Shown here one piece after another: positions 22,203-31,231 of a stretch of 44,281 bases of DNA (positions are counted from its first letter, which is position 1; each line of letters opens with the position of its first letter). Both the position numbers and the translations under genes were made by a program. Source of the stretch: Actinomycetota bacterium (GTDB lineage: Bacteria > Actinomycetota > Acidimicrobiia > Acidimicrobiales > Ilumatobacteraceae); NCBI GenBank assembly GCA_016213625.1, contig JACQZZ010000100.1, forward strand, positions 1 to 44,281, given 5' to 3'. The notes under the pieces were generated by a model. The model was not told the origin of the DNA and ran no database searches. It saw nothing but the letters and a program-made list of their open reading frames with translations.

Positions 22203-25200
22203 GCAGCGGCCAGAGCCACCTGCACCAGTTCGGCCGTTCCCTGTTGCACGATCCACATCAGGCCCGGACGAGGGTCCACCGGGGTGCGTCGGGGCAGGGT
22301 TGCGCCCAGCAGGTCGCCGTCGAGATCGCCCCCGCCGGCAGCCACCAGCCCGAGGCGGCTGCGCCGAACCACACTGGACCAGTGCCCGTAGGACTGCCGG
22401 AGGGCGTCGGGTCGCCCGGCCACCATCACGGTGCGGTCTGCCCTCCGCCCTGCTGCCAGCGCGGCCAGCACGCCGGTGGGGTCGTCGACCAGTTCGGCGT
22501 CGTCCACCACCACCAACAGCGGACCGCGGTCGTCGATCGTCAGATCGCTCGCCGAGCCGACCACGGCGTCCACCACGTCGCGAACGGCGTGTGCGCGTCG
22601 GGCCAGTACGGCCAGGACCCGACCGTCGTGTGCCTCTCGCCAAGCGCAGACCAACCGCGCCAGGGCGGTGCTTCGCCCGGTGCGTGCCCCGCCGAGCACC
22701 ATCAGGTGATCGCCCTCGGGCAGCTCCAGGTGCCCGACGCCGTCGTGCTCCAGCGATGGCCCCACCGGGAGGATCGCCGTGTCGTCGGCTCGGTTCGCCC
22801 GCGCGGTGAGGGAGCGCACATGCGTGGGGGTGGCCTCCACCGGCGGCAACCGCGGTGTGGACCCGTCGTGGAACGGTGTGTGGCCGGGCACCACCAATTG
22901 GGCGGCGAGTCCGCGCTCGGCCATGAACACGCGGCCGGCCACTTGGCCCGGCACGGCGCGCACCGGCACGCCCATCGTTCCCGCGTCGAGCGCGTCGTGC
23001 AGGTGCATGACCCAGCGCTGGGCACACCGGGCGAGCACCGCGGGTGGAATGGCCGACGGACGGTCGCATCCCACCAGCACCACCGTGTCGGGGCGATCCG
23101 TCGTCAGCAGGTGGGTCAGCGTGTCCAGTTCTCGGGCGGTGTCGAGGTCGTCGAGTGCGCGCTGCACCACCGGCAGGTCGTCGACCACGAACACCAACGG
23201 TTCGTCGCTCCGGTCGTCGCGCAGGCGTCGCAGCAACCGTGCCGTGCGTTCCCGCTGCGACACGTCGACCGCCACACATCGAGGATGCTCGTCGAGCGAG
23301 GTGACCGCCGAGTGGCCCGCGGTCAGTACGTAGACGCGGGCAGACGGGTCGGTCAGGGCTGCGGACGCGAGCGTGTGCAGTGCGGTCGAGACGCCGCTGC
23401 CGGCACTGCCCGCCACCACCACCGATCCATCGCCAGGGCGCCACTGCACGGGCACCACCCGCTGCCGGTCTGGGTCGTCCGCCAGACCCAGCGCGCCAGG
23501 TGGCACGGCGGTGCGGGACAGGCGCGACGGCAGCGGTGGTTGCCACGGTGGGGCAACGGCCGCACACGGCACACGTGAGGCGGCAGCCTGGATGTCGGCC
23601 ACCAGTGCAGCGTGCACCTGCGCCGTCTGGAACGTGACATGCTCGTCGGCGCCGAGGCGCATCACCGCGCGTCCGGGCAACGTTCTCGGCAGTTGCGCGG
23701 GCGACCGTTGGCCGACGACGTCGATCGCGTCGGCTGGGTCGTGCAGGCGGAGCGCGATGCGCAGGTTGGTGTTGGCGCGGATGTCGTCGCTGATGACGCC
23801 GTGGGGTCGCTGCGTGGCGAGCACCAGGTGCACGCCCAGGCTGCGGCCCCGCTGGGCGACGCCCACCAGCGAGTGCAGGAAGTCGGGCTGTTCGGCCACG
23901 AGTGCGGCGAACTCGTCGACCACGACCACCAACCGGGGCAGCACCACCCATGGCGCCCGCAGCCGGAGTGCCCCGAGGTCGGCAGCACCGTGCTCGCGCA
24001 GCACGGCCTCTCGACGTCGGAGTTCGGCGTGCAGGCTGCGCAGCGCGCGGTCGGCCAACCGGTCGTCCAGGTCGGTCACCGTGCCCACCACGTGCGGCAG
24101 GTGGGCGCACATGTCGAACGCGGCGCCGCCCTTGTAGTCCACGAGGACGAACGACAGATGCTCGGGCGACGAATGCGCCGCCATGCCCACCACCATGCTG
24201 CGCAGCAGTTCGCTCTTTCCGGCGCCGGTGGTGCCTGCCACCAATGCGTGCGGCCCGTCGCGCACCAGGTCGAGATCGACGATGCCGTCGGCGGCCATGC
24301 CGATCGGCGTTCGTGGCGCGGGGTCACCGTGGGCATGCCAGCGTTCGAGCACTGCGTCAGCACCGCCGTGGATCAACTCGTGCATCGCCACCGATCGCGG
24401 CAGCCGACCTGCGGCAGCCAGTGGGTCCTCCGGGTCGTGCAGTCCGGCGAGTCGGGCGCTGCAGCGGGCGAGTGTGGCCTCGCTCATCCCGGCCAGTCGC
24501 ACTGGTACGGGCAACAACGTGGTCGCGGTGTCGCAGACCCACCGTCCGGTCGGCCCGGCGCCAGTGGTGAGGATGCTGGTGCACACGTGTGGTGTCGACT
24601 CGTGTTCGGGCAGCACGGCGAGCAGTGCAGTGCCGTCGCCGTGCAGCGCGCGGCGGAGCGCGCTGGTGCGTGTGGCCAACCCGGCCGCGTCGTCGGTGAC
24701 CAGCAGCAGCACGCCGTGACCGTGGTGCGACTCGTCCGACAGTTGATCCAGCGTGTCCGCCAGCGAGTCGCCGTCGGTGATGGCCGCGGTGCCGTCGGGG
24801 AGCCGCAGGTGGGGGAGTTCGCGAAGGCAGCGCCAGTGCTCGGGGTGGCGAGTGACGACGACGATGCGGGCGTCGGCCGGCCCGCAGCTCGCCAACAGCT
24901 GGGCGATGCACGCCCGCGCGATCGCCGGCGCCTGCGCACCCTGCAGTGCGACTCGCGCGCCCGGGCCGAGCGCCACCGGAACGGCAAGGTCAGGCAGGTG
25001 CAGTGGTTCGGGGTGAGCGTGCGGATCAGCGATTGGCATGGTGCGCCACGCGAGGTCGCCGAGGCCCACGGACACCACGTGTGCGTCGGGGTGATCGGCG
25101 CGTCGGTGCCACAGACGATCGTCCAGGCCGGTCAGCGTGCGACGGGCAGTCACCGCCGTCGGGACCGAGGATTCATGCCAGCGGAGGAACGCGTCGCGGT

Positions 25201-25846
25201 CGGCGGCGAGCGAGGCCTCGAACATCGCCCGCTCGGCGAAGGCGGCGGAGCGGTCGCGGGCGCGGCGACGCCGAGCCGCACCGCGCTGGGCACCCCAACT
25301 GCCCAGCGCCACCAGCGCGCCGAGCGCGCCGAACACCAGGAACATCGGCTGATGCAGCAGCAGGGCGATGACCGCGGCCCCGCCCAGCCCGATCAACGCG
25401 GGCACCAACCCACCCATCGACTCGGACCGCTCGCTCACCTCCGCCGGGGGCGTCAGCTCGGCCGGTGCCCAGCGTGGGATGGGCCGTGGGCCACGGACGA
25501 CGCCGTCGCGGAGCACCGCCACGGCAGGTCGAGGCGGCTCGAACGCCTCCAGCACCAGCAGGCTGGCGCCGAGCTCCACGTGGTCGCCGATCTCGAGCGC
25601 CGTCGTGCCGTTCACCGGCAGCCCCGCCACCCGCACCGGCACTCGGTCGGCCAGCTGGGTCAACCACACCCCGTCGCCGCGCACGTCGAGCACTGCGTGA
25701 TGCGGTTGCATCGCGGGATCGTCGCAGCGGATGGCGGCGGTGGGCGAGCGGCCCACGAGGTGGCGACCCGGCGGCAGGGGGTGGATGCCGCCGGCATCGG
25801 GACCGGTGTGCCAGGTGCACTGCCAGTCGGGCGGAGTGGTGCTCAT
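22124..25846 (-). CDS. FHA-domain FtsK/SpoIIIE ATPase, EccC/EssC-like (type VII secretion-type)
   Basis: The 1240-residue protein has an N-terminal FHA domain (PGRHLVGRSPTAAIRCDD, MQPHHAVLDV, about residues 27-100), two transmembrane helices around 147-185, and three FtsK-like ATPase modules. Module 1 has an intact Walker A GTTGAGKSELLRS (about 537) and Walker B RLVVVVDEFAAL (about 635). In module 2 the P-loop is GSAGSGVST (about 807), with Val for Lys; in module 3 it is GGARTGRST (about 1047), with Arg for Lys. This layout fits the motor of type VII/ESX secretion, where only the first ATPase is thought to be hydrolytic. An N-terminal FHA is typical of Firmicutes EssC rather than mycobacterial EccC. 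No WXG100 substrate or other ESX gene is in the window. Start ATG 25846; GTG 25855 is an alternative. Confidence 0.88.
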   Translation of the reverse strand: MSTTPPDWQCTWHTGPDAGGIHPLPPGRHLVGRSPTAAIRCDDPAMQPHHAVLDVRGDGVWLTQLADRVPVRVAGLPVNGTTALEIGDHVELGASLLVLEAFEPPRPAVAVLRDGVVRGPRPIPRWAPAELTPPAEVSERSESMGGLVPALIGLGGAAVIALLLHQPMFLVFGALGALVALGSWGAQRGAARRRRARDRSAAFAERAMFEASLAADRDAFLRWHESSVPTAVTARRTLTGLDDRLWHRRADHPDAHVVSVGLGDLAWRTMPIADPHAHPEPLHLPDLAVPVALGPGARVALQGAQAPAIARACIAQLLASCGPADARIVVVTRHPEHWRCLRELPHLRLPDGTAAITDGDSLADTLDQLSDESHHGHGVLLLVTDDAAGLATRTSALRRALHGDGTALLAVLPEHESTPHVCTSILTTGAGPTGRWVCDTATTLLPVPVRLAGMSEATLARCSARLAGLHDPEDPLAAAGRLPRSVAMHELIHGGADAVLERWHAHGDPAPRTPIGMAADGIVDLDLVRDGPHALVAGTTGAGKSELLRSMVVGMAAHSSPEHLSFVLVDYKGGAAFDMCAHLPHVVGTVTDLDDRLADRALRSLHAELRRREAVLREHGAADLGALRLRAPWVVLPRLVVVVDEFAALVAEQPDFLHSLVGVAQRGRSLGVHLVLATQRPHGVISDDIRANTNLRIALRLHDPADAIDVVGQRSPAQLPRTLPGRAVMRLGADEHVTFQTAQVHAALVADIQAAASRVPCAAVAPPWQPPLPSRLSRTAVPPGALGLADDPDRQRVVPVQWRPGDGSVVVAGSAGSGVSTALHTLASAALTDPSARVYVLTAGHSAVTSLDEHPRCVAVDVSQRERTARLLRRLRDDRSDEPLVFVVDDLPVVQRALDDLDTARELDTLTHLLTTDRPDTVVLVGCDRPSAIPPAVLARCAQRWVMHLHDALDAGTMGVPVRAVPGQVAGRVFMAERGLAAQLVVPGHTPFHDGSTPRLPPVEATPTHVRSLTARANRADDTAILPVGPSLEHDGVGHLELPEGDHLMVLGGARTGRSTALARLVCAWREAHDGRVLAVLARRAHAVRDVVDAVVGSASDLTIDDRGPLLVVVDDAELVDDPTGVLAALAAGRRADRTVMVAGRPDALRQSYGHWSSVVRRSRLGLVAAGGGDLDGDLLGATLPRRTPVDPRPGLMWIVQQGTAELVQVALAAAQPTACAHAASASAAAAATSASLRPW

Positions 25847-25970
25847 CGCCCCCACTGGGTGCAGCGACCGGTCCGAATCGGCAAGAAATCCGCCGCGTGA
25901 GCTGCGAGGGAGGGACTCGGTGAGGCCTGCGGTGAGTCATCCGGTGAGGGGTCCCGCGGACCATCGCCCC

Positions 25971-26732
25971 ATGTCATCGGCCCTCAGCACCTCCCCCACC
26001 ATGTCCCGCTCCCTCGTCGCTCGCCTCGACCGCGAATGGCGAGTCCTCACCACCCGCCCGGCCGTGCTCGCCCGAGCCGCCACCTGGCACCTCGGTGTCC
26101 CGTTCACGTCGCTCGACGACATCGTCGGGGCCACCGGCTACTGGGCCCGGCGAGACGATCGGGTGGCGGCCGGTCAGTCCGTGGCGGACGGCGACGCGGT
26201 GTTGGCGGCACTCCTCGTGGCCGCCCGTGGTGACGATCTGGCGGCACGAGTCGTGCTGCAGCGGCTGTTGCCCGGCATCGTGGCCGTCGCCCGACGGTGG
26301 GCCCGGCGCACGGGAGGCGAGCGAGCGGCGCTCGACGAACTGGTCGCCGCGGCGTGGACCGTGGTGCGCACCTTCCCGGTGGAACGTCGGACGCGTCACG
26401 TGGCGTCGAATCTGCTGCGCGACACCGAGTACCACGCGTTCGTCAGGTCCACCCGGCGGCTGACCGTGCTCGAGCCGACCCCCACACACCTGCTCGATCT
26501 GCCGGTCGACACGAGCGCGTCCATGGATCCCGCCGACGAGCTCGCCGAGTTGCTGGCGGCAGCCCGCACGCTCACCGTGCGCGATCGTGCGCTCGTGGAA
26601 CTCCTCGTGGCGGGAACCCCCATGGCGGAACTCGCGCAGGCGATGGAGGTCAGCGTCCGCACCGTCGCCAACCATCGCGATGCCGTGGTGCATCGTCTGC
26701 GCCAAGCCGCCCGCGAACTGTCCGCCGCGTGA
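25971..26732 (+). CDS. Sigma-70 region-4-like HTH regulatory protein
   Basis: The 253-residue protein ends in a LuxR/sigma-4-like helix-turn-helix: LTVRDRALVELLVAGTPMAELAQAMEVSVRTVANHRDAVVHRLRQAA (about residues 200-246). The middle part (LQRLLPGIVAVARRWARR, DELVAAAWTVVRTFP, HVASNLLRDTEYHAFVR) has the spacing of sigma region 2-like helices, so it is probably a degenerate sigma factor or a sigma-like regulator. Start choice is uncertain: ATG 25971 is used; GTG 25920 has a good GGAGGG upstream, but the added codons include several AGG/AGT triplets rare here; ATG 26001 is also possible. It is divergent from the FtsK-like gene. Confidence 0.7.
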   Translation: MSSALSTSPTMSRSLVARLDREWRVLTTRPAVLARAATWHLGVPFTSLDDIVGATGYWARRDDRVAAGQSVADGDAVLAALLVAARGDDLAARVVLQRLLPGIVAVARRWARRTGGERAALDELVAAAWTVVRTFPVERRTRHVASNLLRDTEYHAFVRSTRRLTVLEPTPTHLLDLPVDTSASMDPADELAELLAAARTLTVRDRALVELLVAGTPMAELAQAMEVSVRTVANHRDAVVHRLRQAARELSAA

Positions 26733-26764
26733 CACGCGACGCGAATCCCGTTGCGGCGTCCGCT

Positions 26765-26786
26765 GAATGCAAGCAGAATGAAAGCA
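26765..26786 (+). promoter_or_regulatory. Tandem 11-bp repeat at the antitoxin start, with -10 box CAGAAT
   Basis: GAATGCAAGCA (26765-26775) is followed directly by GAATGAAAGCA (26776-26786), a head-to-tail repeat with one mismatch and a period of one helical turn. CAGAAT (26774-26779) inside it lies six bases before ATG 26786. A ribbon-helix-helix antitoxin bound here would cover both promoter and start codon. Confidence 0.5.
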
Positions 26787-27016
26787 TGCCCAACGTGCTG
26801 GTTCGTGATCTGCCGGATGACGTGCACTCGGCACTGCAGCGTCGCGCTGCTGCCGCCGGCCAGTCGCTGCAGCAGTACCTCGCGTTCGAACTCACTCGTT
26901 TGGCGGCCAGCCCGTCGATCGACGAGGTCCTGCATCGCATCGCGTCACGTCGTGGAGGTCGTGTCGGGTTTGCCGTCGCGGTCGATGACCTCCGAGCCGA
27001 GCGCGACATCCGGTGA
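26786..27016 (+). CDS. vapB: FitA/VapB-type ribbon-helix-helix antitoxin
   Basis: The 76-residue protein has a ribbon-helix-helix N-terminus (MPNVLVRDLPDDVHSALQRR, then AAAAGQSLQQYLAFEL) that would dimerise and bind DNA, and a C-terminal tail (VGFAVAVDDLRAERDIR) suited to wrapping the toxin's active site. Antitoxins of this class neutralise the PIN-domain toxin and autorepress the operon. The stop overlaps the toxin start by four bases (GTGA at 27013-27016). ATG 26786 is fixed by the -10 box and by the conserved start. Confidence 0.88.
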   Translation: MPNVLVRDLPDDVHSALQRRAAAAGQSLQQYLAFELTRLAASPSIDEVLHRIASRRGGRVGFAVAVDDLRAERDIR

Positions 27017-27423
27017 TCGTCGTCGATGCCTCGGTGGTGGCCAACCTCGTCGGCGACGATGGCGTCGATGGCCTCGTGGCCCGTCGACGGTTCTTGGAGG
27101 GCGTGGGGTGGTCGGCGCCCGACCTCGTCGACGTCGAGACCGTCTCGGTCCTCCGTCGAAGGTGGCGAGCGGGTGACCTCACCGCGCGTCGCTTCCGGTC
27201 AGCGGTCGACGATCTCCTCGCGCTGCCGATCATGCGTGTTCCGACCGGCCCGCTGATGCCGCGGGCCTACGAGCTGCGATCGAACGTCACTCCGTACGAC
27301 GCGGCCTACATCGCGCTCGCGGAGGCGCTCGGGTGCCCACTCGTGTCCGCCGACGCGCGACTCGCGGGAGCGCCCGGTGTCCGTTGTCGCGTGGAGGTGC
27401 TCGCTCAGACGCGCTCGCTGTAG
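27013..27423 (+). CDS. vapC: VapC-type PIN-domain ribonuclease toxin
   Basis: The 136-residue protein has the PIN fold with the expected acidic metal ligands: D5 (IVVDASVVANL), E42 (DLVDVETVSVL), D96 (VTPYDAAYIALAEALG) and D114 (LVSADARLA). VapC toxins cleave tRNA or rRNA and stop growth when the antitoxin is lost. The target of this one is unknown. Length is normal for the family and the GTG start is coupled to the antitoxin stop. Its 3' end overlaps the convergent phosphatase gene by 19 bp. Confidence 0.92.
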   Translation: MIVVDASVVANLVGDDGVDGLVARRRFLEGVGWSAPDLVDVETVSVLRRRWRAGDLTARRFRSAVDDLLALPIMRVPTGPLMPRAYELRSNVTPYDAAYIALAEALGCPLVSADARLAGAPGVRCRVEVLAQTRSL

Positions 27424-27929
27424 AGCCACTCCAGATGCGCCAGCAGCGGCGGCGTCGTGCGTTCGATGACGTCGAACATCTTGCGGTAGTCGTACGGACC
27501 CTTGCCCCACGGGTCGGCCAGGTCCTCGTCGCCGGGCATCGCGTACGGGTCCCACCGACGCAGCCGTTGGATCTGCACCGGTTCGACGTCGCGGTACGGA
27601 CCCGTGCGCAGGTCGACGCCGCCGCGCAACCGCTCGAGATCATCGACGTTCGACTGGTCCATGGCGATGATGAGGTCGAACTGCTCGAAGTCGTCGGGGT
27701 GGATCTGGCGCGCCCGGTGGTCGACGCGATACCCGCGGTGAAATCCTTCGCTGCGGGCCATCGCGTGGGGTGCATCACCGACGTGCGCTCGGCTGGTGCC
27801 GGCCGAGTCGAAGTGGGCGAACGTGCGGCCGGCGAGCATGCGTTGCGCCACGGCGTGGGCGGCTGGCGAGCGACAGTGGTTGCCGAGGCACACGAAGAGC
27901 ACCGACACGGGTGCAGACGGACCGCCCAT
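27405..27929 (-). CDS. Low-molecular-weight protein-tyrosine phosphatase
   Basis: The 174-residue protein has the active-site loop VLFVCLGNHCRSPAA (C14-x5-R20-S) and the general-acid segment DLADPWGKGPYDYRKMF in the C-terminal third. Both are diagnostic of the low-molecular-weight family, which dephosphorylates tyrosine (or, in the related group, arginine) residues. Length is normal (150-180). No tyrosine kinase gene is nearby, so the partner is unknown. ATG 27929 follows a TACGTT box (27942-27937) by seven bases and looks leaderless. The 3' end overlaps vapC. Confidence 0.9.
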   Translation of the reverse strand: MGGPSAPVSVLFVCLGNHCRSPAAHAVAQRMLAGRTFAHFDSAGTSRAHVGDAPHAMARSEGFHRGYRVDHRARQIHPDDFEQFDLIIAMDQSNVDDLERLRGGVDLRTGPYRDVEPVQIQRLRRWDPYAMPGDEDLADPWGKGPYDYRKMFDVIERTTPPLLAHLEWLYSERV

Positions 27930-27936
27930 GTGCTGG

Positions 27937-27942
27937 AACGTA
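27937..27942 (-). promoter_or_regulatory. -10 box TACGTT of the leaderless phosphatase gene
   Basis: On the minus strand TACGTT is followed by seven bases (CCAGCAC) and ATG 27929. Confidence 0.45.
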
Positions 27943-27955
27943 GACGGTGCGCCGG

Positions 27956-30169
27956 TCAGGCGCCAGGGCTGAAGCGGCGCAGCCGCAGGCTGTTGCTCAC
28001 CACGAACACGCTGCTGAACGCCATGGTGGCGCTGGCCACCACCGGCGAGAGCATCCACGCCATGGCGAGCGGGATGGCGGCCACGTTGTAGGCGAAGGCC
28101 CAGAACAGGTTGCCCTTGATGATGCCGAGCGTGCGACGGCTGAGGCGGATGGCGTCGGCCGCGGCTTGCAGGTCGGGGCGCACCAGGGTAAGGTCGCTGG
28201 CCTCGATGGCCACATCGGTGCCCGAGCCCATGGCGATGCCCAGGTCGGCCTGCGCGAGCGCTGCCGCGTCGTTCACGCCGTCACCCACCATGGCCACCAC
28301 TCGACCCTCGGCCTGCAGGCGTTGCACCTCGGCAACCTTCTGGTCGGGGAGCACGCCGGAGATGACATCGTCGGCTGCGATGCCCACCTCGGTGGCGACC
28401 GCACGCGCGGTGGCCTCGTTGTCGCCGGTGAGCAGGATGGGACGCAGGCCCAGGCGGCGAAGGCGAGCGATGGCCGCGGCGCTGGTGGGCTTCACGGTGT
28501 CGGCCACGGCGATGGTGCCGACGAGCGTGTCGTCGACGCGTACGGAGACCACGGTGTGGCCATCACTGTGCGCGGGGATCTCGTCGGACGCGGCGCGACC
28601 GACCGCGACGCGCTGGCCGTCGACCTCGCCGATGGCACCCACCCCCGCCTGCGCCAGGAAGTGCTCGGCCACCACGGCCGGCAGTTCGCGCTCGTCGGCG
28701 GCGCGCACGATGGCCTTCGCGATGGGATGCTCGCTCGCACGCTCCACTGCGGCGGCCAGGTGGAGCAGGTGGCCGGCCTCGGTGCCGGGCAACGGGTTGA
28801 CCGCCACGACCGCCATCTGACCTGTGGTGACGGTGCCGGTCTTGTCGAGCACGATGGTGTCCACCTTGCGGGTGCTCTCCAGGATCTCGGGGCCCTTGAT
28901 GAGGATCCCGATCTGTGCGCCGCGGCCGGTGCCCACCAGCAGTGCGGTGGGCGTGGCGAGACCGAGTGCGCACGGGCAGGCGATGATGAGCACCGCGACG
29001 GCCGGGCCGATGGCCTCGGTGAAGCTGCCGGTACGTGAGAACCAGAAGCCCAACGTGGCCGCGGCCAGCACGAGCACGACCGGCACGAAGACGCCGGCGA
29101 TGCGGTCGGCCAGGCGTTGCACGGGGGCCTTGCCGCTCTGTGCGGCCTCCACCAGGCGGGCCATCTTGGCGAGGGCGGTGTCGGCACCGACGCGGGTGGC
29201 GCGCACCACCAGTCGGCCGCGGGTGTTGATGGTGGCACCGGTGACGGGGCTGCCGGGGGTGACCTCCACCGGCACGCTCTCGCCGGTGACAAGGCTCATG
29301 TCGACGGCCGACACGCCCTGTTCCACCTCGCCGTCGGTGGCGATGCGTTCGCCCGGTCGCACGACGAAGCGATCGCCGACGCGCAGCGCACTCGCGGGTC
29401 GTTCCAGTTCGCTGCCGTCGGCCTGCAGCACGTTGGCGGTGTCGGCACCGAGGGCGAGCAGGGCCCGCAGCGCGCCGCCCGCTCGACGCTTGGCGCGGGT
29501 CTCGAAGTAGCGGCCGGCGAGGATGAGCGCCACCGTGGTGCTGGCGACCTCGAAGTACAGGTGATGACTGTCGCCGCGGGCGGGCACCAACGACATGCTC
29601 ATCGTCATGCCCAGGTCGCCCGCTGGTGTGGCGAGCAGGGCGTAGAGGCTCCACGAGTAGGCGGCGATGACGCCGATGGACACCAACGTGTCCATGTTGG
29701 CCTCGGCCTGCGTGGCGTTCTTCCAGGCGACGGTGTGGAACGGCCACGCCGAGTACGTGGCCACTGGTGTGGCGAGCACGAGCGCGAGCCACTGCCAGCC
29801 GCGGAACTGGAGCGCGGGGATCATCGACATCAGCAACACCGGCGTGCCGAGCGCGATGGCCAGGATGAGGCGACGGCGGAGGTCGGCGAGTCGCTCGGTC
29901 GCCGGATCGGGTGATCCGTCGTCGATGGCCGACGGGAGCGCCGCGCCGTAGCCGATGGACTCCACGGCTTCCACCAACTGGTCGGCGCTCATCTGTCCGG
30001 CGGCGAAAGTGACGGTGGCCTTCTCGGTGGCGTAGTTCACCGTGGCGGTCACGCCGTCGAGCTTGTTCAGCTTCTTCTCGATGCGGTTCGCGCACGCGGC
30101 ACATGTCATGCCGGTGAGTTCGAGGTCGAGGTGTTCGAGCCCGGGGGGTGTGTCGATGTGGGTGGTCAT
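27956..30169 (-). CDS. copA: Copper-translocating P-type ATPase
   Basis: The 737-residue protein exports Cu(I) using ATP. It has one N-terminal HMA domain with GMTCAACANRIEKKL, the membrane CPC motif IIACPCALGLATPTA, the phosphorylation site VLDKTGTVTTGQM, the SEHPIAKAI histidine-proline motif, and VGDGVNDAAALAQADLGIAMG. Eight membrane helices are visible. Histidine-rich termini are absent. ATG 30169 is chosen because AGGAGTGA ends eight bases upstream; an in-frame GTG at 30178 overlaps that site. It is the last gene of the csoR-copZ-anchored protein-copA operon. Confidence 0.94.
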   Translation of the reverse strand: MTTHIDTPPGLEHLDLELTGMTCAACANRIEKKLNKLDGVTATVNYATEKATVTFAAGQMSADQLVEAVESIGYGAALPSAIDDGSPDPATERLADLRRRLILAIALGTPVLLMSMIPALQFRGWQWLALVLATPVATYSAWPFHTVAWKNATQAEANMDTLVSIGVIAAYSWSLYALLATPAGDLGMTMSMSLVPARGDSHHLYFEVASTTVALILAGRYFETRAKRRAGGALRALLALGADTANVLQADGSELERPASALRVGDRFVVRPGERIATDGEVEQGVSAVDMSLVTGESVPVEVTPGSPVTGATINTRGRLVVRATRVGADTALAKMARLVEAAQSGKAPVQRLADRIAGVFVPVVLVLAAATLGFWFSRTGSFTEAIGPAVAVLIIACPCALGLATPTALLVGTGRGAQIGILIKGPEILESTRKVDTIVLDKTGTVTTGQMAVVAVNPLPGTEAGHLLHLAAAVERASEHPIAKAIVRAADERELPAVVAEHFLAQAGVGAIGEVDGQRVAVGRAASDEIPAHSDGHTVVSVRVDDTLVGTIAVADTVKPTSAAAIARLRRLGLRPILLTGDNEATARAVATEVGIAADDVISGVLPDQKVAEVQRLQAEGRVVAMVGDGVNDAAALAQADLGIAMGSGTDVAIEASDLTLVRPDLQAAADAIRLSRRTLGIIKGNLFWAFAYNVAAIPLAMAWMLSPVVASATMAFSSVFVVSNSLRLRRFSPGA

Positions 30170-30174
30170 GGGAG

Positions 30175-30969
30175 TCACTCCTGAATGACCGTGAAGGGCA
30201 CGGTGAGGACGTCGCCGTCGTGGCCGAACTGGAGGAACAGGCGATAGGTGCCGGCATCGGGGAGTCGGTCTCCGAACATGTACATGCCGGTCATGTCGGT
30301 GTCGGACGGGTGCAGGTGCACGTACGAGAGGTCGCCCTGACGCAGCGCCACGAGGTGGGCGGGCTGGCCGAGGTACGGCTCGAGTCCCTCCGCGGCCTCA
30401 CCGTCCTCGGAGGTGACGGTGAAGTTGAGTCCGGTGCGACGAATGCGCAGCCCGTCGACGACGAGGTCGTCGTCGGGTTCAGGCAGCGGAACGGGCTCGA
30501 CCACCGCCTCGTCGTCGAGGTTGGCGCTGACGACCACCGGTGCGGGAGCGTCGGTGGGGGTGCCCTCGAACACGAGGTGCCACTGGCCGGGCTCGGTGAC
30601 GGCGACCTGCCACGACCCGTCGTCGGCGATGTCGGGGTGGAGGTGCTGGAACCCACTCAGGTCGGGTCGCACCACGATGTTGTGCAGCAGCGCGCCGTGG
30701 GCCTCGGTGAACTCGGTGACCCGCATGCCGTCGGCCATCTCCAGGTGGAACGTGGCCAATCGGCCGCCGTCGCTGCCCTGCGCGATGGAATCGGTGACGA
30801 GCTGGTAGTTGCCCGACTGGTAGCCGGGTGGCACCAGCGACCCGGGCTCGTGCGTGTGCGCGAGCCCGCTGTGGCTGTGACCGGGCAGCCGCTCGCCCAC
30901 GGCGTACGCCGTGCCGAACGTGCCCAACAGCACCAGGAGGAACACGCCCAGACGGGCCCCGACGCTCAT
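30175..30969 (-). CDS. Membrane-anchored copper-operon protein of unknown function
   Basis: The 264-residue protein has an N-terminal membrane helix (LGVFLLVLLGTFGTAYAVGERL) followed by His-rich stretches (PGHSHSGLAHTHEPG) and a beta-rich external domain with FTEAHGALLHNIVVRPDLSGFQHLHPD and, near the end, SYVHLHPSDTDMTGMYMFGDRL. His- and Met-containing pairs of this kind fit copper binding outside the membrane. It lies between copZ and copA: its ATG is one base from the copZ stop and its own stop lies just before the copA start. A copper-delivery or sequestration role is inferred from the operon. Confidence 0.75.
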   Translation of the reverse strand: MSVGARLGVFLLVLLGTFGTAYAVGERLPGHSHSGLAHTHEPGSLVPPGYQSGNYQLVTDSIAQGSDGGRLATFHLEMADGMRVTEFTEAHGALLHNIVVRPDLSGFQHLHPDIADDGSWQVAVTEPGQWHLVFEGTPTDAPAPVVVSANLDDEAVVEPVPLPEPDDDLVVDGLRIRRTGLNFTVTSEDGEAAEGLEPYLGQPAHLVALRQGDLSYVHLHPSDTDMTGMYMFGDRLPDAGTYRLFLQFGHDGDVLTVPFTVIQE

Positions 30970-30970
30970 G

Positions 30971-31174
30971 TCAGGCCACGACCTCGAAGCCGGCTTCGTC
31001 GATGGCGGCCACGATGGCCTCGCGGTCGAGCGTGTCGCCGGCGACGGTGACGATCTTGGTGTCCAGGTTCACCGCGACGTCGGTCACGCCGGTCACCTTG
31101 GTGACCTCGCCCTTGACGGCGGCTTCGCAGTGACCGCAGGTCATGCCCGGAACGGTGAAGGTGAGTTCGCTCAT
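30971..31174 (-). CDS. copZ: Copper chaperone, HMA domain
   Basis: The 67-residue protein is a single heavy-metal-associated domain: ELTFTVPGMTCGHCEAAVKG carries the M-x-C-x-x-C copper site, followed by a VNLDTKIVTVAG strand and a final EAGFEVVA. CopZ passes Cu(I) to the CopA HMA domain and to the repressor. It lies 57 bp after csoR and one base before the anchored-protein gene. Confidence 0.93.
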   Translation of the reverse strand: MSELTFTVPGMTCGHCEAAVKGEVTKVTGVTDVAVNLDTKIVTVAGDTLDREAIVAAIDEAGFEVVA

Positions 31175-31231
31175 GTCGTGTTCGCTTTCGTGTGATGGGA
31201 AGTTCAGTGGGGTGTCGTGTGGGAGAGGGCT

